Assembly (NCBI GenBank): GCA_030613765.1
Contig: JAUWLI010000102.1
Span: forward strand, 1-8,933
DNA length: 8,933 nt
Source: Phycisphaerae bacterium
GTDB taxonomy: Bacteria; Planctomycetota; Phycisphaerae; Sedimentisphaerales; SG8-4
Direction: 5' to 3'
Shown here: piece after piece, positions 1 to 6,340 of the stretch
Layout of the letters: every line of letters starts with the position of its first letter
Position numbering within the stretch: position 1 is the stretch's first letter
Program-made: the position numbers and the translations under genes
Notes under the pieces: generated by a model
Told to the model about the DNA's origin: nothing
Seen by the model: the letters and a program-made list of their open reading frames with translations, nothing else
Databases searched by the model: none

Positions 1-39
1 ATACTATATTATTCAATCGATATTATGTCAAAGACAATT

Positions 40-45
40 AAGGAG
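40..45 (+). promoter_or_regulatory. Ribosome binding site of the FHA gene
   Basis: AAGGAG lies 5 nt before the ATG at position 51, a near-perfect Shine-Dalgarno match that fixes this start. The 39 bases before it are AT-rich, and I could not pick a convincing -35/-10 pair in them, so the promoter may lie outside the window. Confidence 0.8.
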
Positions 46-50
46 TTGCA

Positions 51-422
51 ATGGCTTCTATCTTTATTATGTCAGGATCCCGGAAAGGTGATTATTATCC
101 AGTCGGTCAGCGAACGAACGTAATTGGCCGCGATGAAGCTCTTCTAATCCAGATTCTTGATGAGCACGTTTCCCGCAAGCACATGCAGATTCATTTTGAC
201 AAAAACAAACAACAGCATTATGCGTTCGACATGAAGAGCAAACACGGGGTGTTCGTCAACGGCATAAAAATCACCGGCGAGACCGCCCTGAAAGACGGTG
301 ACCAGATTCTTATAGGCCAAACCACTCTCTTATTCTCTGAAAAAGACTTCGATAACAGCGAAAGTGCGATGTCCCACTTCAAGAAGGTCGGTGAACGGAT
401 GCGTCCAACAGTTATTGATTGA
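51..422 (+). CDS. Small single-domain FHA (forkhead-associated) protein
   Basis: This 123-residue protein is almost entirely one FHA domain, about residues 5-98. Such domains bind phosphothreonine peptides and act as cytoplasmic adaptors downstream of Ser/Thr kinases or in secretion systems. The family's signature residues are all present: Gly26-Arg27 in VIGRDE, Ser41-Arg42-Lys43-His44, and Asn70-Gly71 in VFVNG. The binding site therefore looks intact. There is no signal peptide, membrane helix or fused effector domain. The roughly 25 residues after the domain are polar, and the end (MRPTVID) contains a threonine that could itself be phosphorylated; that last point is only a guess. The start is set by AAGGAG 5 nt upstream. 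The gene converges on the DUF362 gene with a 20 bp gap, and I see no clear hairpin terminator between them. Its partner kinase is not visible here. Confidence 0.92.
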   Translation: MASIFIMSGSRKGDYYPVGQRTNVIGRDEALLIQILDEHVSRKHMQIHFDKNKQQHYAFDMKSKHGVFVNGIKITGETALKDGDQILIGQTTLLFSEKDFDNSESAMSHFKKVGERMRPTVID

Positions 423-442
423 GTTGCTGTGGCCGTTCCCTT

Positions 443-2896
443 CTATACACCCTTAACCCGCATCCGGATCGCGAAAAGTGACTTCTGCGCCGTGATGAAC
501 AGTGTCTTCCTGTCCCTGCCCCCGAAACATACATTCGCCGTCCACCCCGCATCAATGTCTATGTGTTCTATTTTTTCACCAGTCGCGTTAAAGACCGTAA
601 CGCCTCTTCCCGTCAGGTAAACGTTGCCCTCATTGTCAATGGTCATCCCGTCCGAGCCCATCGAGCAAAAAAGCTTTTTGCCGGATAGCGTCCCGTCCGC
701 ATCGATGTTATATACGTATGTCTTTCTTGCTCCAAGGTCAGCCACGTAAAGCCTCCTGCCGTCAGGCGTACCGATTATCCCGTTGGGCGTTACCAGGTCT
801 TCTGTCACCCGTATCAGCTTCTTGCGGTCGGGGTAAAGGTAATAAACATGCTGGCCGTCCTGCTCAATAGGCCCTCTGTTCCAGTAAGGCCTTTTGTAGA
901 AGGGGTCGGTAAAGTATATACCGCCTTTAAGGTCCTCCCACAGGTCATTAGGACCATTCAGTTGTTTCCCTTTGTACCCTTTAACAAGAATTGTGACTTT
1001 ACCTTTCATATCAATCAACCACAGCTCGTTATCCAAATCCGCACAGGCCAGCAGATTGCCCTTTTTGTCAAAGTAAAGACCATTCGACCTTCCCGGTTTG
1101 TCGTGAAAGACTGACAGCTTGCCATCCACCGACCACTTATGAATCCGGTTGTTCGGCTGATCTGTAAAGAAGACATTGCCTTTGGCGTCCACCGCAGGCC
1201 CTTCCGTAAACTTAAAACCACCCGAAAGCTTTTGTACCTTCGCACCCGCTGCGATAATACTTGCTTTCTTGGCACCAGTTGGTGTGATTGCCACCAGCTC
1301 GATACCCTTGCCCTTTCCCAAATTGCGAGAATATTTCTTATCTTTCGGATTGTTCCAGTGTTCGTGAACACCGAGACTCGCAAGCCTTTTGACGTCGCCG
1401 CTATGGTCGGGGTCGTAAAATGTCCCTGAAGGAGGATTATCCGCCAGCGCAGCTTCGTGCAGAAAATCATCGACTCCGAGCTCGCGGGGATGCTTCTCGT
1501 ATTCTTCACGGAGAAAGTCAAAGCCAACCGAATCAACTGCCACCGGGTCCTGCGATGCCAAAAGGCTGGAAGTCCAGTCCCCGTTGAATGGATACGACCT
1601 CCATCTCCTCGGCCCTCTATCCATATCTATTGGGTGTATCCCACAGTACAATCCGTCAATCAGGTAAAGTACCGTCTTGCCGCCGATGTGCGAATGACCC
1701 ATCAGGTCCACCAGGGGTCGATAAATTCCTTCCTTCTTGGCAAAAGCATTTTTATGCATATCAAAATAGCCCTTCTGGGCCGGCCACCTTACTAACGAGC
1801 CATAGTGGTTCTTGGCGCAGAGCGTCACGCCCGCACCCGTGTGTGCCTTGAGGTTCGCAAAATTGATTATGTAGTCGGCATCGACAAAGCAAACCGGTGC
1901 ATAGTCCTGTTTATTTCCTTTGGGATTGCAACTCCAGTACAGCGGAACCGAAGATTCCTTGGATTTGATTCGCCCGAACTTCCCCGTATGGTCTATGCAC
2001 TGTAAGTTCGGAAACTCCTTGCGGAAGATGTCGTAATATTCGTTTGAAAAATAAGCCAGGCTGTCAAATATCGCAATGTCGGACTCTTTGACACCGACCG
2101 TCTTGACAAGCTGTCGCAGCAGCGCAATCAGCATCTGTGGCGACGTATTCATATAATCACTCTTGGTCTCCAGATTGTAATTGTCCGGGTTGACTCCTCC
2201 ATGCAGCCAGATAAAGCCCACAAAGTTTACCTTGATAACAATCTTCTCACCCTTCTTGTACCCGGCTCCTCCTTTACCGCTTTTTTTATTAAAGTATTTA
2301 AACAGCTTCTCCCACGCCCCGGCGTCACTATCGGCGCCGGTCAGTTCCTGGATCGAACGGGAAATCATTCCGCTCACACGCGGCAAACTCGTATGGCTGC
2401 TCTCCCACGGATGTCCGTCCCCCGGCCCGTCCCAGTCGGTCGCCTCAGGGTCGTGCACCCACACAACTCGGCCGGGGTATATCCCTGTTGCCTCTCCGAT
2501 GGGTGACAGCGCTTCCGGCTCGTCCGCCATGGCCCAATCATCGCTGACCGTACTCACAGCTAACCACAAGGCTCCGACACTTACAGCCAGGCAAATCATA
2601 CATATTACATATCGCCTCTGGACAAAGCTGACCTTCGCCTTTCTAAACGCAACTGCCCACGCACCTAATCCTAATATCCATGTAATAAACCCCGAAGCCA
2701 ATGGAAAGGCAAACCGCTGGCAAGGATACGTCGCCCGCGATGGCTTCGGCACCACACGAATCAAAAACCAGACCAGCGATACTAATCCCGCAATTGGAAA
2801 TATCCATTTCAACCAGCGATATTTTCTATCGCGCCTATCAGATTTACCTGCCTGAGCACAATCTGAATGGTGGTGTTTTTCTATCGATATTCGCAT
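443..2896 (-). CDS. Membrane-anchored DUF362 protein fused to an SMP-30/gluconolactonase-like propeller
   Basis: This is an 817-residue fusion. A basic N-terminus is followed by three probable membrane helices (about 31-49, 66-84 and 96-116). A DUF362 domain covers about 138-480, seen in the NLKAH, LCAKNHYGS and DPVAVDSVGFDF blocks. No ferredoxin-like cysteine cluster is visible, although some DUF362 proteins carry one. Residues about 555-812 match the SMP-30/gluconolactonase/LRE beta-propeller family, which hydrolyses sugar lactones or related esters using a divalent metal. The expected metal ligands are present as Glu565 (FTEGP), Asn705 (TPNG) and Asp749 (SDGM), with the substrate-side Asn650-Asp651 (GPND). 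The propeller therefore looks catalytically competent. The start is supported by GGAG 8 nt upstream (2905-2908). After the third helix the soluble part probably lies outside the cytoplasm (inference). The substrate is unknown; a sugar-acid lactone is a family-based guess. The 3' end meets the FHA gene tail to tail. Confidence 0.9.
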   Translation of the reverse strand: MRISIEKHHHSDCAQAGKSDRRDRKYRWLKWIFPIAGLVSLVWFLIRVVPKPSRATYPCQRFAFPLASGFITWILGLGAWAVAFRKAKVSFVQRRYVICMICLAVSVGALWLAVSTVSDDWAMADEPEALSPIGEATGIYPGRVVWVHDPEATDWDGPGDGHPWESSHTSLPRVSGMISRSIQELTGADSDAGAWEKLFKYFNKKSGKGGAGYKKGEKIVIKVNFVGFIWLHGGVNPDNYNLETKSDYMNTSPQMLIALLRQLVKTVGVKESDIAIFDSLAYFSNEYYDIFRKEFPNLQCIDHTGKFGRIKSKESSVPLYWSCNPKGNKQDYAPVCFVDADYIINFANLKAHTGAGVTLCAKNHYGSLVRWPAQKGYFDMHKNAFAKKEGIYRPLVDLMGHSHIGGKTVLYLIDGLYCGIHPIDMDRGPRRWRSYPFNGDWTSSLLASQDPVAVDSVGFDFLREEYEKHPRELGVDDFLHEAALADNPPSGTFYDPDHSGDVKRLASLGVHEHWNNPKDKKYSRNLGKGKGIELVAITPTGAKKASIIAAGAKVQKLSGGFKFTEGPAVDAKGNVFFTDQPNNRIHKWSVDGKLSVFHDKPGRSNGLYFDKKGNLLACADLDNELWLIDMKGKVTILVKGYKGKQLNGPNDLWEDLKGGIYFTDPFYKRPYWNRGPIEQDGQHVYYLYPDRKKLIRVTEDLVTPNGIIGTPDGRRLYVADLGARKTYVYNIDADGTLSGKKLFCSMGSDGMTIDNEGNVYLTGRGVTVFNATGEKIEHIDIDAGWTANVCFGGRDRKTLFITAQKSLFAIRMRVKGV

Positions 2897-3073
2897 CTTC
2901 GCATCTCCAAAATTATGAAACGTAAACCTTCTTTAGTATGTCAACCTAAGATATACCCATTCACTCCTGAAATCCAAACTCAAATCAGCAATAGAATAGC
3001 CAAAAACCGCTATCTCTGTCAAGCCAAATCACCGGCCGAATTCTCGTAGCCAAATTTCCTGTTGATATCAGTG
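2897..3073. other. Spacer between the DUF362/SMP-30 and beta-helix genes
   Basis: In this 177 bp gap I see only the GGAG ribosome binding site for the downstream gene and, on the minus strand, an isolated TTGACA (positions 2930-2935) with no well-spaced -10 box. No hairpin with a T-run was found after the beta-helix gene. Read-through from the beta-helix gene into the DUF362/SMP-30 gene is therefore possible but unproven. Confidence 0.4.
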
Positions 3074-4753
3074 TTAGTGAAGCTCCCAGGGCGCCCAGTG
3101 GTTACCTGTTGCTCTTCGGCCAAAACGTATCGGCGGCCGCCCTAACTCAAAGGCCCCCAGGTCAGGCGCTTTTCCGGCGTAATCATCATTAAAGTTTGCA
3201 AGTTTCACTCCCGAATCAACAACGGAATTCGGGACTGTCATTACCGGATCGGTTAAGGTGATGGTCTTATCTGCCTGTTTGATCGGAACTTTGCCCCATT
3301 TGATCTTAGTAGTCGTTGAAGAAGGGTAAAACTCTAAAGCATACGATTTTATAAATGAAGGCTTACCTCGAATACCATGTCTTTCTTTGGCAATACCTCG
3401 ATCCATACCTGTAAAAAGGTCGTAATCAAAATCGCAATCTGTCTCGACTTCCCGTGAAGATGTCAGCCGGCCCGGGCAGTCAAAAATGTTGTTGCGCGTA
3501 ACTGTGTTCGGATTGACATGGCCGCTAAAAACATGAAATGCGCCTTTGGGCTGAATAGCCGTGTTATGAAACACGAACTTTCTTCCTCCTCCATACTCAT
3601 CTCGCTCGCCCACTTTTATCATACTACCGCCAAGGGGGTCCCGATGAGTCCGGCGGCTTTGGCCAAAAACATTTCGGAAGATATACAGGGGCCCTTTTGA
3701 TGTGCATGCAGTGGCAATATGCTGGAACGTTTTTTCGATATAGTTGTTCCATATCCGAACGTTCATGTTTGCCCCTTCGCTTTCAATCGCATCATCCCAC
3801 ACATTGGAAATAATGTTTCCGTAAATATCCGAGTCGCGATTGGGGCTTCCCTGGAAACTGTAATTGGACCCTCCGCCGATGGCATCATTATAGCCGTGGT
3901 CTTCTGTTGACCGAATCTCATTGTATCGAATGACGTTTCCGCCGCTCGAATTGATAAGGGTAATAGCCTGAGGGCCGGCCGGGTGACCCGTATCCCAGTC
4001 GTTCGATCCGCCTCGCGGATTCTCTATTAAATTACGCTGAATAGTGAGGTTGCCTGAGCCGCGTTCGGCGTAGATAGCGCTGTCGGTACCGCCCCGGTTC
4101 CCGTATGTCCTGGGGCCGCCTATCCTGCCCCAGAATGTGAAATGGCAATCCTCGATGACATTGTCATGGCGTTTGGACTTGATTAAGGCCCCGTGAATCG
4201 CGGCGTTCCTGAATTCAACTCCGCGAAGAATCACATAGTCGGCATCGATCACACAGGTGTACTCGTCAGCATTTCTAACGTCAAAAGTCGCTTTAGAATC
4301 TTTGGCCGGCGTGATTAAGTGATAACCTTCTGGCGTGCCGGATTCGGTTATCCTCAATGGTTTTGTGTGGATACCGGCTTCCAGATAGGTAATCTTGCCG
4401 ATGGGAAAAGAATCATTTCTGGTTGTGCATATTAGCTCGCTGCTTTTGTTATTAAGAGTGATTTTGATGTCATAGACAGTATCCGGTTTCAAACCAACGA
4501 TACTTCCACGATACTCATTGTCGCGCCGATCGTGGACGAGGGGAAAACCATCTCGCCATGTCGATGTTCCCTTTTGCCTGAACCGGAGACGGCACCGGCC
4601 GAGGTCCGGCGATTTGAAATATAGCCCAATGCATTCATACGTGCCAACTGCCCGGAAGGTTTCCTGGGCAGCGCTACACGATGTTGAAATGTTGGTCGCC
4701 GTAAACAGGAGAATAAGCAGTAACAGATTGATATTTCGCATAAGCGTTTTCAT
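3074..4753 (-). CDS. Secreted right-handed parallel beta-helix protein with N-terminal FN3-like region
   Basis: This 559-residue exported protein starts with a Sec-type signal peptide: MKTLMRN, then a leucine-rich core to about residue 18, with likely cleavage near SCSA-AQ at 28-29. The Cys at 26 lacks a good lipobox, so it is probably not a lipoprotein. Residues about 33-112 resemble a fibronectin-III-like beta sandwich, with the typical ending 'GLKPDTVYDIKI'. Residues about 125-470 are a right-handed beta-helix built of repeated short turns (VILRGVEFRN, NLTIQRNLIEN, GNVIRYNEI, SDIYGNIISN, VRIWNNYIE). This fold is used by polysaccharide lyases and some glycosidases. The C-terminal APDLGAFELG is a common closing motif of these proteins. 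The catalytic residues and substrate cannot be assigned by eye. AAGGAG at 4761-4766, 7 nt before the ATG, supports the start, and a promoter lies just upstream. Confidence 0.88.
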   Translation of the reverse strand: MKTLMRNINLLLLILLFTATNISTSCSAAQETFRAVGTYECIGLYFKSPDLGRCRLRFRQKGTSTWRDGFPLVHDRRDNEYRGSIVGLKPDTVYDIKITLNNKSSELICTTRNDSFPIGKITYLEAGIHTKPLRITESGTPEGYHLITPAKDSKATFDVRNADEYTCVIDADYVILRGVEFRNAAIHGALIKSKRHDNVIEDCHFTFWGRIGGPRTYGNRGGTDSAIYAERGSGNLTIQRNLIENPRGGSNDWDTGHPAGPQAITLINSSGGNVIRYNEIRSTEDHGYNDAIGGGSNYSFQGSPNRDSDIYGNIISNVWDDAIESEGANMNVRIWNNYIEKTFQHIATACTSKGPLYIFRNVFGQSRRTHRDPLGGSMIKVGERDEYGGGRKFVFHNTAIQPKGAFHVFSGHVNPNTVTRNNIFDCPGRLTSSREVETDCDFDYDLFTGMDRGIAKERHGIRGKPSFIKSYALEFYPSSTTTKIKWGKVPIKQADKTITLTDPVMTVPNSVVDSGVKLANFNDDYAGKAPDLGAFELGRPPIRFGRRATGNHWAPWELH

Positions 4754-4760
4754 GGAAAGA

Positions 4761-4766
4761 CTCCTT
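4761..4766 (-). promoter_or_regulatory. Ribosome binding site of the beta-helix gene
   Basis: On the minus strand AAGGAG sits 7 nt before the ATG at 4753. It settles that start over the nearby in-frame Met5. Confidence 0.8.
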
Positions 4767-4804
4767 ATATAGCTGAATCAAAATCAACCGACCTTCTCTG
4801 TGCA

Positions 4805-4832
4805 ATTTTATCAGGCAGACTGCGTTTGTCAA
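4805..4832 (-). promoter_or_regulatory. Sigma-70-type promoter for the beta-helix gene
   Basis: On the minus strand TTGACA (4827-4832) is followed, after 16 nt, by TAAAAT (4805-4810). TG one base before the -10 box gives an extended -10 (TGATAAAAT). Transcription would start near 4798, leaving a leader of about 45 nt that includes the AAGGAG site. Just upstream of the -35 box, overlapping its last base by position, is the inverted repeat TCGGCA-GAT-TGCCGA (4833-4847), which could be a regulator site. The sequence match is direct; activity is inferred. Confidence 0.6.
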
Positions 4833-4847
4833 TCGGCAGATTGCCGA
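4833..4847. repeat. Short perfect inverted repeat next to the beta-helix promoter
   Basis: TCGGCA and TGCCGA form a perfect 6 bp palindrome around GAT, directly abutting the -35 box of the promoter at 4805-4832. The position fits an operator for an activator or repressor. No regulator is identified, and a 6 bp stem could arise by chance. Confidence 0.35.
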
Positions 4848-4863
4848 GTGAACCTGGTTTGAC

Positions 4864-4881
4864 CCGCCACACTGATGGCGG
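4864..4881. repeat. Hairpin at the edge of the NPIQTQ-type repeat
   Basis: CCGCCA and TGGCGG form a perfect 6 bp stem with a 6 nt loop, immediately beside the ~11 bp tandem array. It may be one border of the dispersed repeat. There is no T-run, so it is not an obvious terminator. Confidence 0.4.
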
Positions 4882-4887
4882 ACAAGA

Positions 4888-4968
4888 ATTGGGTTTGTTT
4901 GGGTTCGTATTGGGTTTGCTTTGGCTTTGATTGGGTTTGAATTGGGTTTGTATTGGGTTTGAATTGGG
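4888..4968. repeat. Tandem array of ~11 bp ATTGGGTTTG units
   Basis: Eight ATTGGG-like units begin at 4888, 4898, 4909, 4920, 4930, 4941, 4952 and 4963, so the spacing is 10 or 11 bp, close to one helical turn. The units at 4898 and 4920 are degenerate. On the minus strand the array reads as a low-complexity peptide (NPIQTQ, KPNSNPI, NPIRTQ). I associate that string with dispersed intergenic repeats in environmental Planctomycetota genomes; this is from memory, not checked here. I take it as a DNA repeat, not a gene. Confidence 0.75.
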
Positions 4969-5101
4969 TTTGTTTTTCCCAATTGACCAAGTGTCCTTTT
5001 GTCATAATCCTTTGTTAATACTTTAGTTACGTTCATTTGGCGTTTTTGAAAATTGGCTTTGTTTGTACAAAAAGGGCCGATTTGTAAAGACATCTTTACA
5101 A
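4969..5101 (-). repeat. Non-array half of the NPIQTQ-type dispersed repeat
   Basis: Read on the minus strand, this stretch leads into the array with PFCTNKANFQKRQMNV and TKDYDKRTLGQLGKTNP. That resembles the constant part that precedes such arrays in related environmental genomes as I remember them. It has no ribosome binding site or start of its own, and the open frame continues through unrelated repeats on both sides. I therefore annotate it as repeat DNA. Its exact borders are uncertain. Confidence 0.5.
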
Positions 5102-5112
5102 GTGTAAAGATG
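5082..5112. repeat. Two mutually exclusive hairpins sharing one arm
   Basis: TTGTAAAG (5082-5089) can pair with CTTTACAA (5094-5101) around a 4 nt loop. The sequence CATCTTTACA (5091-5100) can instead pair with TGTAAAGATG (5103-5112). The middle arm cannot be in both stems at once. A further small stem, ATGCC-GAA-GGCAT, follows at 5110-5122. A near copy of the last arm (TGTAAAGATGCGGA) recurs at 5287-5300. Confidence 0.6.
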
Positions 5113-5136
5113 CCGAAGGCATGTAAATCGTTCATT

Positions 5137-5200
5137 AATCGCGGATTACGCTGATTAAATGGATTTTTTGCCACAAAGACACGAAGGCACGGAGAGAAAT
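5137..5200. repeat. Probable dispersed repeat block (GCGGATTACGCTGATTAAATGG ... CACAAAGACACGAAGG)
   Basis: This block carries strings such as GCGGATTACGCTGATT and CACAAAGACACGAAGGCACG. I recognise them as recurring intergenic motifs in environmental bacterial genomes. Only one copy is in this window, so the repeat nature rests on recall and not on what is seen here. It codes for nothing I can support. Confidence 0.4.
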
Positions 5201-5234
5201 TAAAGATTAAAATGTAAAATGCAAAACTGTGGAG

Positions 5235-5245
5235 GCCCTTCGGGC
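5235..5245. repeat. Small GC-rich hairpin GCCC-TTC-GGGC
   Basis: A 4 bp GC stem with a TTC loop is followed on the plus strand by GGACTTTTA. It resembles a minimal intrinsic terminator, but no plus-strand gene ends nearby and the T-run is short and offset, so a terminator call is not justified. Confidence 0.3.
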
Positions 5246-5299
5246 GGACTTTTATTTGTAGCCGGGAAAAAACAGTTCTTTTTAGATGTAAAGATGCGG

Positions 5300-5340
5300 A
5301 AAATGCACAAAAGTCAGCACAAAATGCACAAAAAAGTGCA
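5300..5340. repeat. Direct repeat AAAATGCACAAAA, two copies 21 bp apart
   Basis: AAAATGCACAAAA occurs at 5300-5312 and 5321-5333. The second copy extends into TGCAC-AAAAAA-GTGCA (5325-5340), a 5 bp stem. On the minus strand it reads FCAFCADFCAF, a low-complexity pattern, not a protein domain. Confidence 0.55.
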
Positions 5341-5343
5341 AAT

Positions 5344-5457
5344 TCGTCGCACGTCGCTTGTGGCTCGTCGCTCGTATTTAGTTGGTAGTTGGTAGTTCTT
5401 AGTTCGTTGTTCATGGTTAGTAGTTCGTGGTTCATAGTTACTTAGTTGTTCGCTAAC
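5344..5457. repeat. Degenerate short-unit repeat (CGTCGC, then TAGTTGG/AGTTCGT units)
   Basis: The left part repeats CGTCGC/GCTCGTCGC. The right part is a run of AGTTGGT, AGTTCTT, AGTTCGT and GGTTCAT units. On the minus strand these read as GAACnn units and give peptides such as NHELLTMNNELRTTNY. The composition is strongly skewed (T and G on the plus strand, almost no C in the right part). It looks like a slipped or decayed simple repeat. No gene is supported. Confidence 0.6.
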
Positions 5458-5641
5458 GATAAAATTTGACTTGGGCCTGCTGGCTCTATGTCCTTGCCAC
5501 GCTGTGGCTTACGACTTGCGGTTCTCCGCTAAAACTATCGCCCCCCCAATTAGGCAGGGGCAAGCTACTGGCGGTTTACGTTTGCCTACTGGTAAACATA
5601 AGAATATATTAATATATTATCAAACTATTGTAAAGGAAAAA
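5458..5641. other. Non-coding spacer with small hairpins
   Basis: I see no supported gene here. It contains a hairpin GTTTGCC-TACT-GGTAAAC (5580-5597, one G-T pair), a CTACTGG direct repeat 21 bp apart (5565 and 5586), and a perfect 16 bp AT palindrome AATATATTAATATATT (5603-5618). A plus-strand frame from 5471 is open but has no ribosome binding site or recognisable domain. Confidence 0.4.
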
Positions 5642-5656
5642 ATGAAAAAAATTTAA
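5632..5656 (+). pseudogene. Orphan gene start: ribosome binding site plus ATG and four codons
   Basis: AAAGGA precedes an ATG at 5642 with a 4 nt spacer, and the frame reads Met-Lys-Lys-Ile-stop. MKKI is a very common beginning for exported proteins. The stop lies exactly where a TTAACCACGAATTTCAC-type string begins. This looks like the 5' end of a gene whose body was lost when repeat DNA joined here. It could also be a chance match in A-rich DNA. Confidence 0.35.
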
Positions 5657-5723
5657 CCACGAATTTCACCACAGTGAGATAATGCTTCGCTATCTCACGG
5701 GGCAGGCAGATTTCACGGATTTT
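5654..5723. repeat. Repeat block with an internal 8 bp hairpin
   Basis: TAACCACGAATTTCAC starts the block and CAGATTTCACGGATTTT ends it. Between them GTGAGATA (5674-5681) and TATCTCAC (5691-5698) form a perfect 8 bp stem with a 9 nt loop. The hairpin looks inserted into a CACGAATTTCAC...TTTCACGGATT string, which I recall as a frequent intergenic motif in environmental genomes. No coding function is seen. Confidence 0.45.
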
Positions 5724-5818
5724 GTTTTTGACGGCAAGTGGGGGGTTGGGTAGTCGTTAGTTGAAAGCATTATGGCCGAACACCTTTAATTCCCCTATTG
5801 GCTTAGGATAAAAATAAC
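5724..5818. other. Spacer downstream of the helix-turn-helix gene
   Basis: This 95 bp stretch follows the minus-strand helix-turn-helix gene. I find no hairpin with a T-run strong enough to call a terminator for it. A G-run (GTGGGGGGTTGGG) lies at about 5740-5751 on the plus strand. Confidence 0.35.
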
Positions 5819-6340
5819 TTAGCCTCTATAACTTGCGTGTTTAATCCTATCAATCACTTTGCCATACAAAAGCTTACTTATTTCCGCAGCCCTTTCTTTT
5901 GCCCATTTTTCTCGCTCGGAGTTTCTTTTAGGATGACACCAGCGACTTAATTGTGCATAGACCTTTTCAGAGAGTTTTTCAAAATCGTATTCAGACAAGT
6001 CACTGGTTAAGTTATTTCCTAGTCCAGTCACGTAACGCTCGTTGTAATCAACAAGCTCTTGAATAAATGAATTGACTTTTTGTCTATTGCAATCTGACAT
6101 TATTGTTGTATCTACAGGGTCGTCTACCTTTTGTTCTGCTTTGGGATAGCTGGCAGGCTTCTCTTCGTTCTGAATCATCCAATCATCGATTCGAGTGCGA
6201 TTAAATAACACTTTGCCCCCAAATTTTGTGTGGGGTATATCTTTCCTCGAAACAGTTTCTCGTAGATGTCGCAAGCTGCATCTTAGATACTTTGCAGATT
6301 CCTCAATCGTCATCCAAGCTGGACAGTTATTGCCATTCAT
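5819..6340 (-). CDS. Helix-turn-helix DNA-binding protein, excisionase/MerR-like N-terminus
   Basis: This is a 173-residue protein when started at the ATG at 6340, which has AAAGG 7 nt upstream. An in-frame TTG at 6373 would add 11 residues but lacks that support. Residues about 9-57 (MTIEESAKYL, SLRHLRETV, IPHTKFGGKVLFNRTRIDDWM) match the HTH_17/excisionase-like fold: a helix pair, then a small wing containing GGKVLFNR. Such proteins direct recombination of mobile elements or regulate transcription. The remaining 115 residues are charged and probably helical (RQKVNSFIQELVDY, EREKWAKERAAEISKLL), with no domain I recognise. That is much longer than a plain excisionase of about 60-70 residues. 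The gene lies 75 bp downstream of the 123-residue gene on the same strand and probably shares its transcript. An alternative role is regulator of its own cassette. Confidence 0.8.
   Translation of the reverse strand: MNGNNCPAWMTIEESAKYLRCSLRHLRETVSRKDIPHTKFGGKVLFNRTRIDDWMIQNEEKPASYPKAEQKVDDPVDTTIMSDCNRQKVNSFIQELVDYNERYVTGLGNNLTSDLSEYDFEKLSEKVYAQLSRWCHPKRNSEREKWAKERAAEISKLLYGKVIDRIKHASYRG

Noticed and set aside
2181..2855. 224-residue plus-strand frame inside the DUF362/SMP-30 gene
   Set aside because: It is antisense to clearly conserved domain sequence, is rich in Pro/Ser/Thr from shadow translation, and shows no start signal.
4675..4695. Lipoprotein signal on the beta-helix protein (Cys26)
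   Set aside because: The residues before the cysteine (ISTS) do not make a lipobox, and an ordinary signal peptidase site fits better.
4888..4968. CRISPR-like array
   Set aside because: The units are only about 11 bp long, have no unique spacers, and no cas gene is present.
5235..5254. Intrinsic terminator at GCCC-TTC-GGGC
   Set aside because: The stem is only 4 bp, the T-run is short and displaced, and no gene ends upstream on that strand.
4674..5435. 253-residue open frame on the minus strand overlapping the beta-helix gene start
   Set aside because: It is a string of low-complexity repeat translations (NELRTTNY, FCAFCADFCAF, NPIQTQ), has no ribosome binding site, and overlaps the well-supported start and promoter of the beta-helix gene.
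5471..5600. tRNA or other structured RNA gene in the GC-richer spacer
   Set aside because: I could not assemble an acceptor stem with T-loop or any known RNA fold; only isolated short hairpins are present.
5471..5656. 61-residue plus-strand frame ending in KEKMKKI
   Set aside because: It has no ribosome binding site at its start and no recognisable domain. Only its last four codons, with AAAGGA upstream, look like a real start signal.
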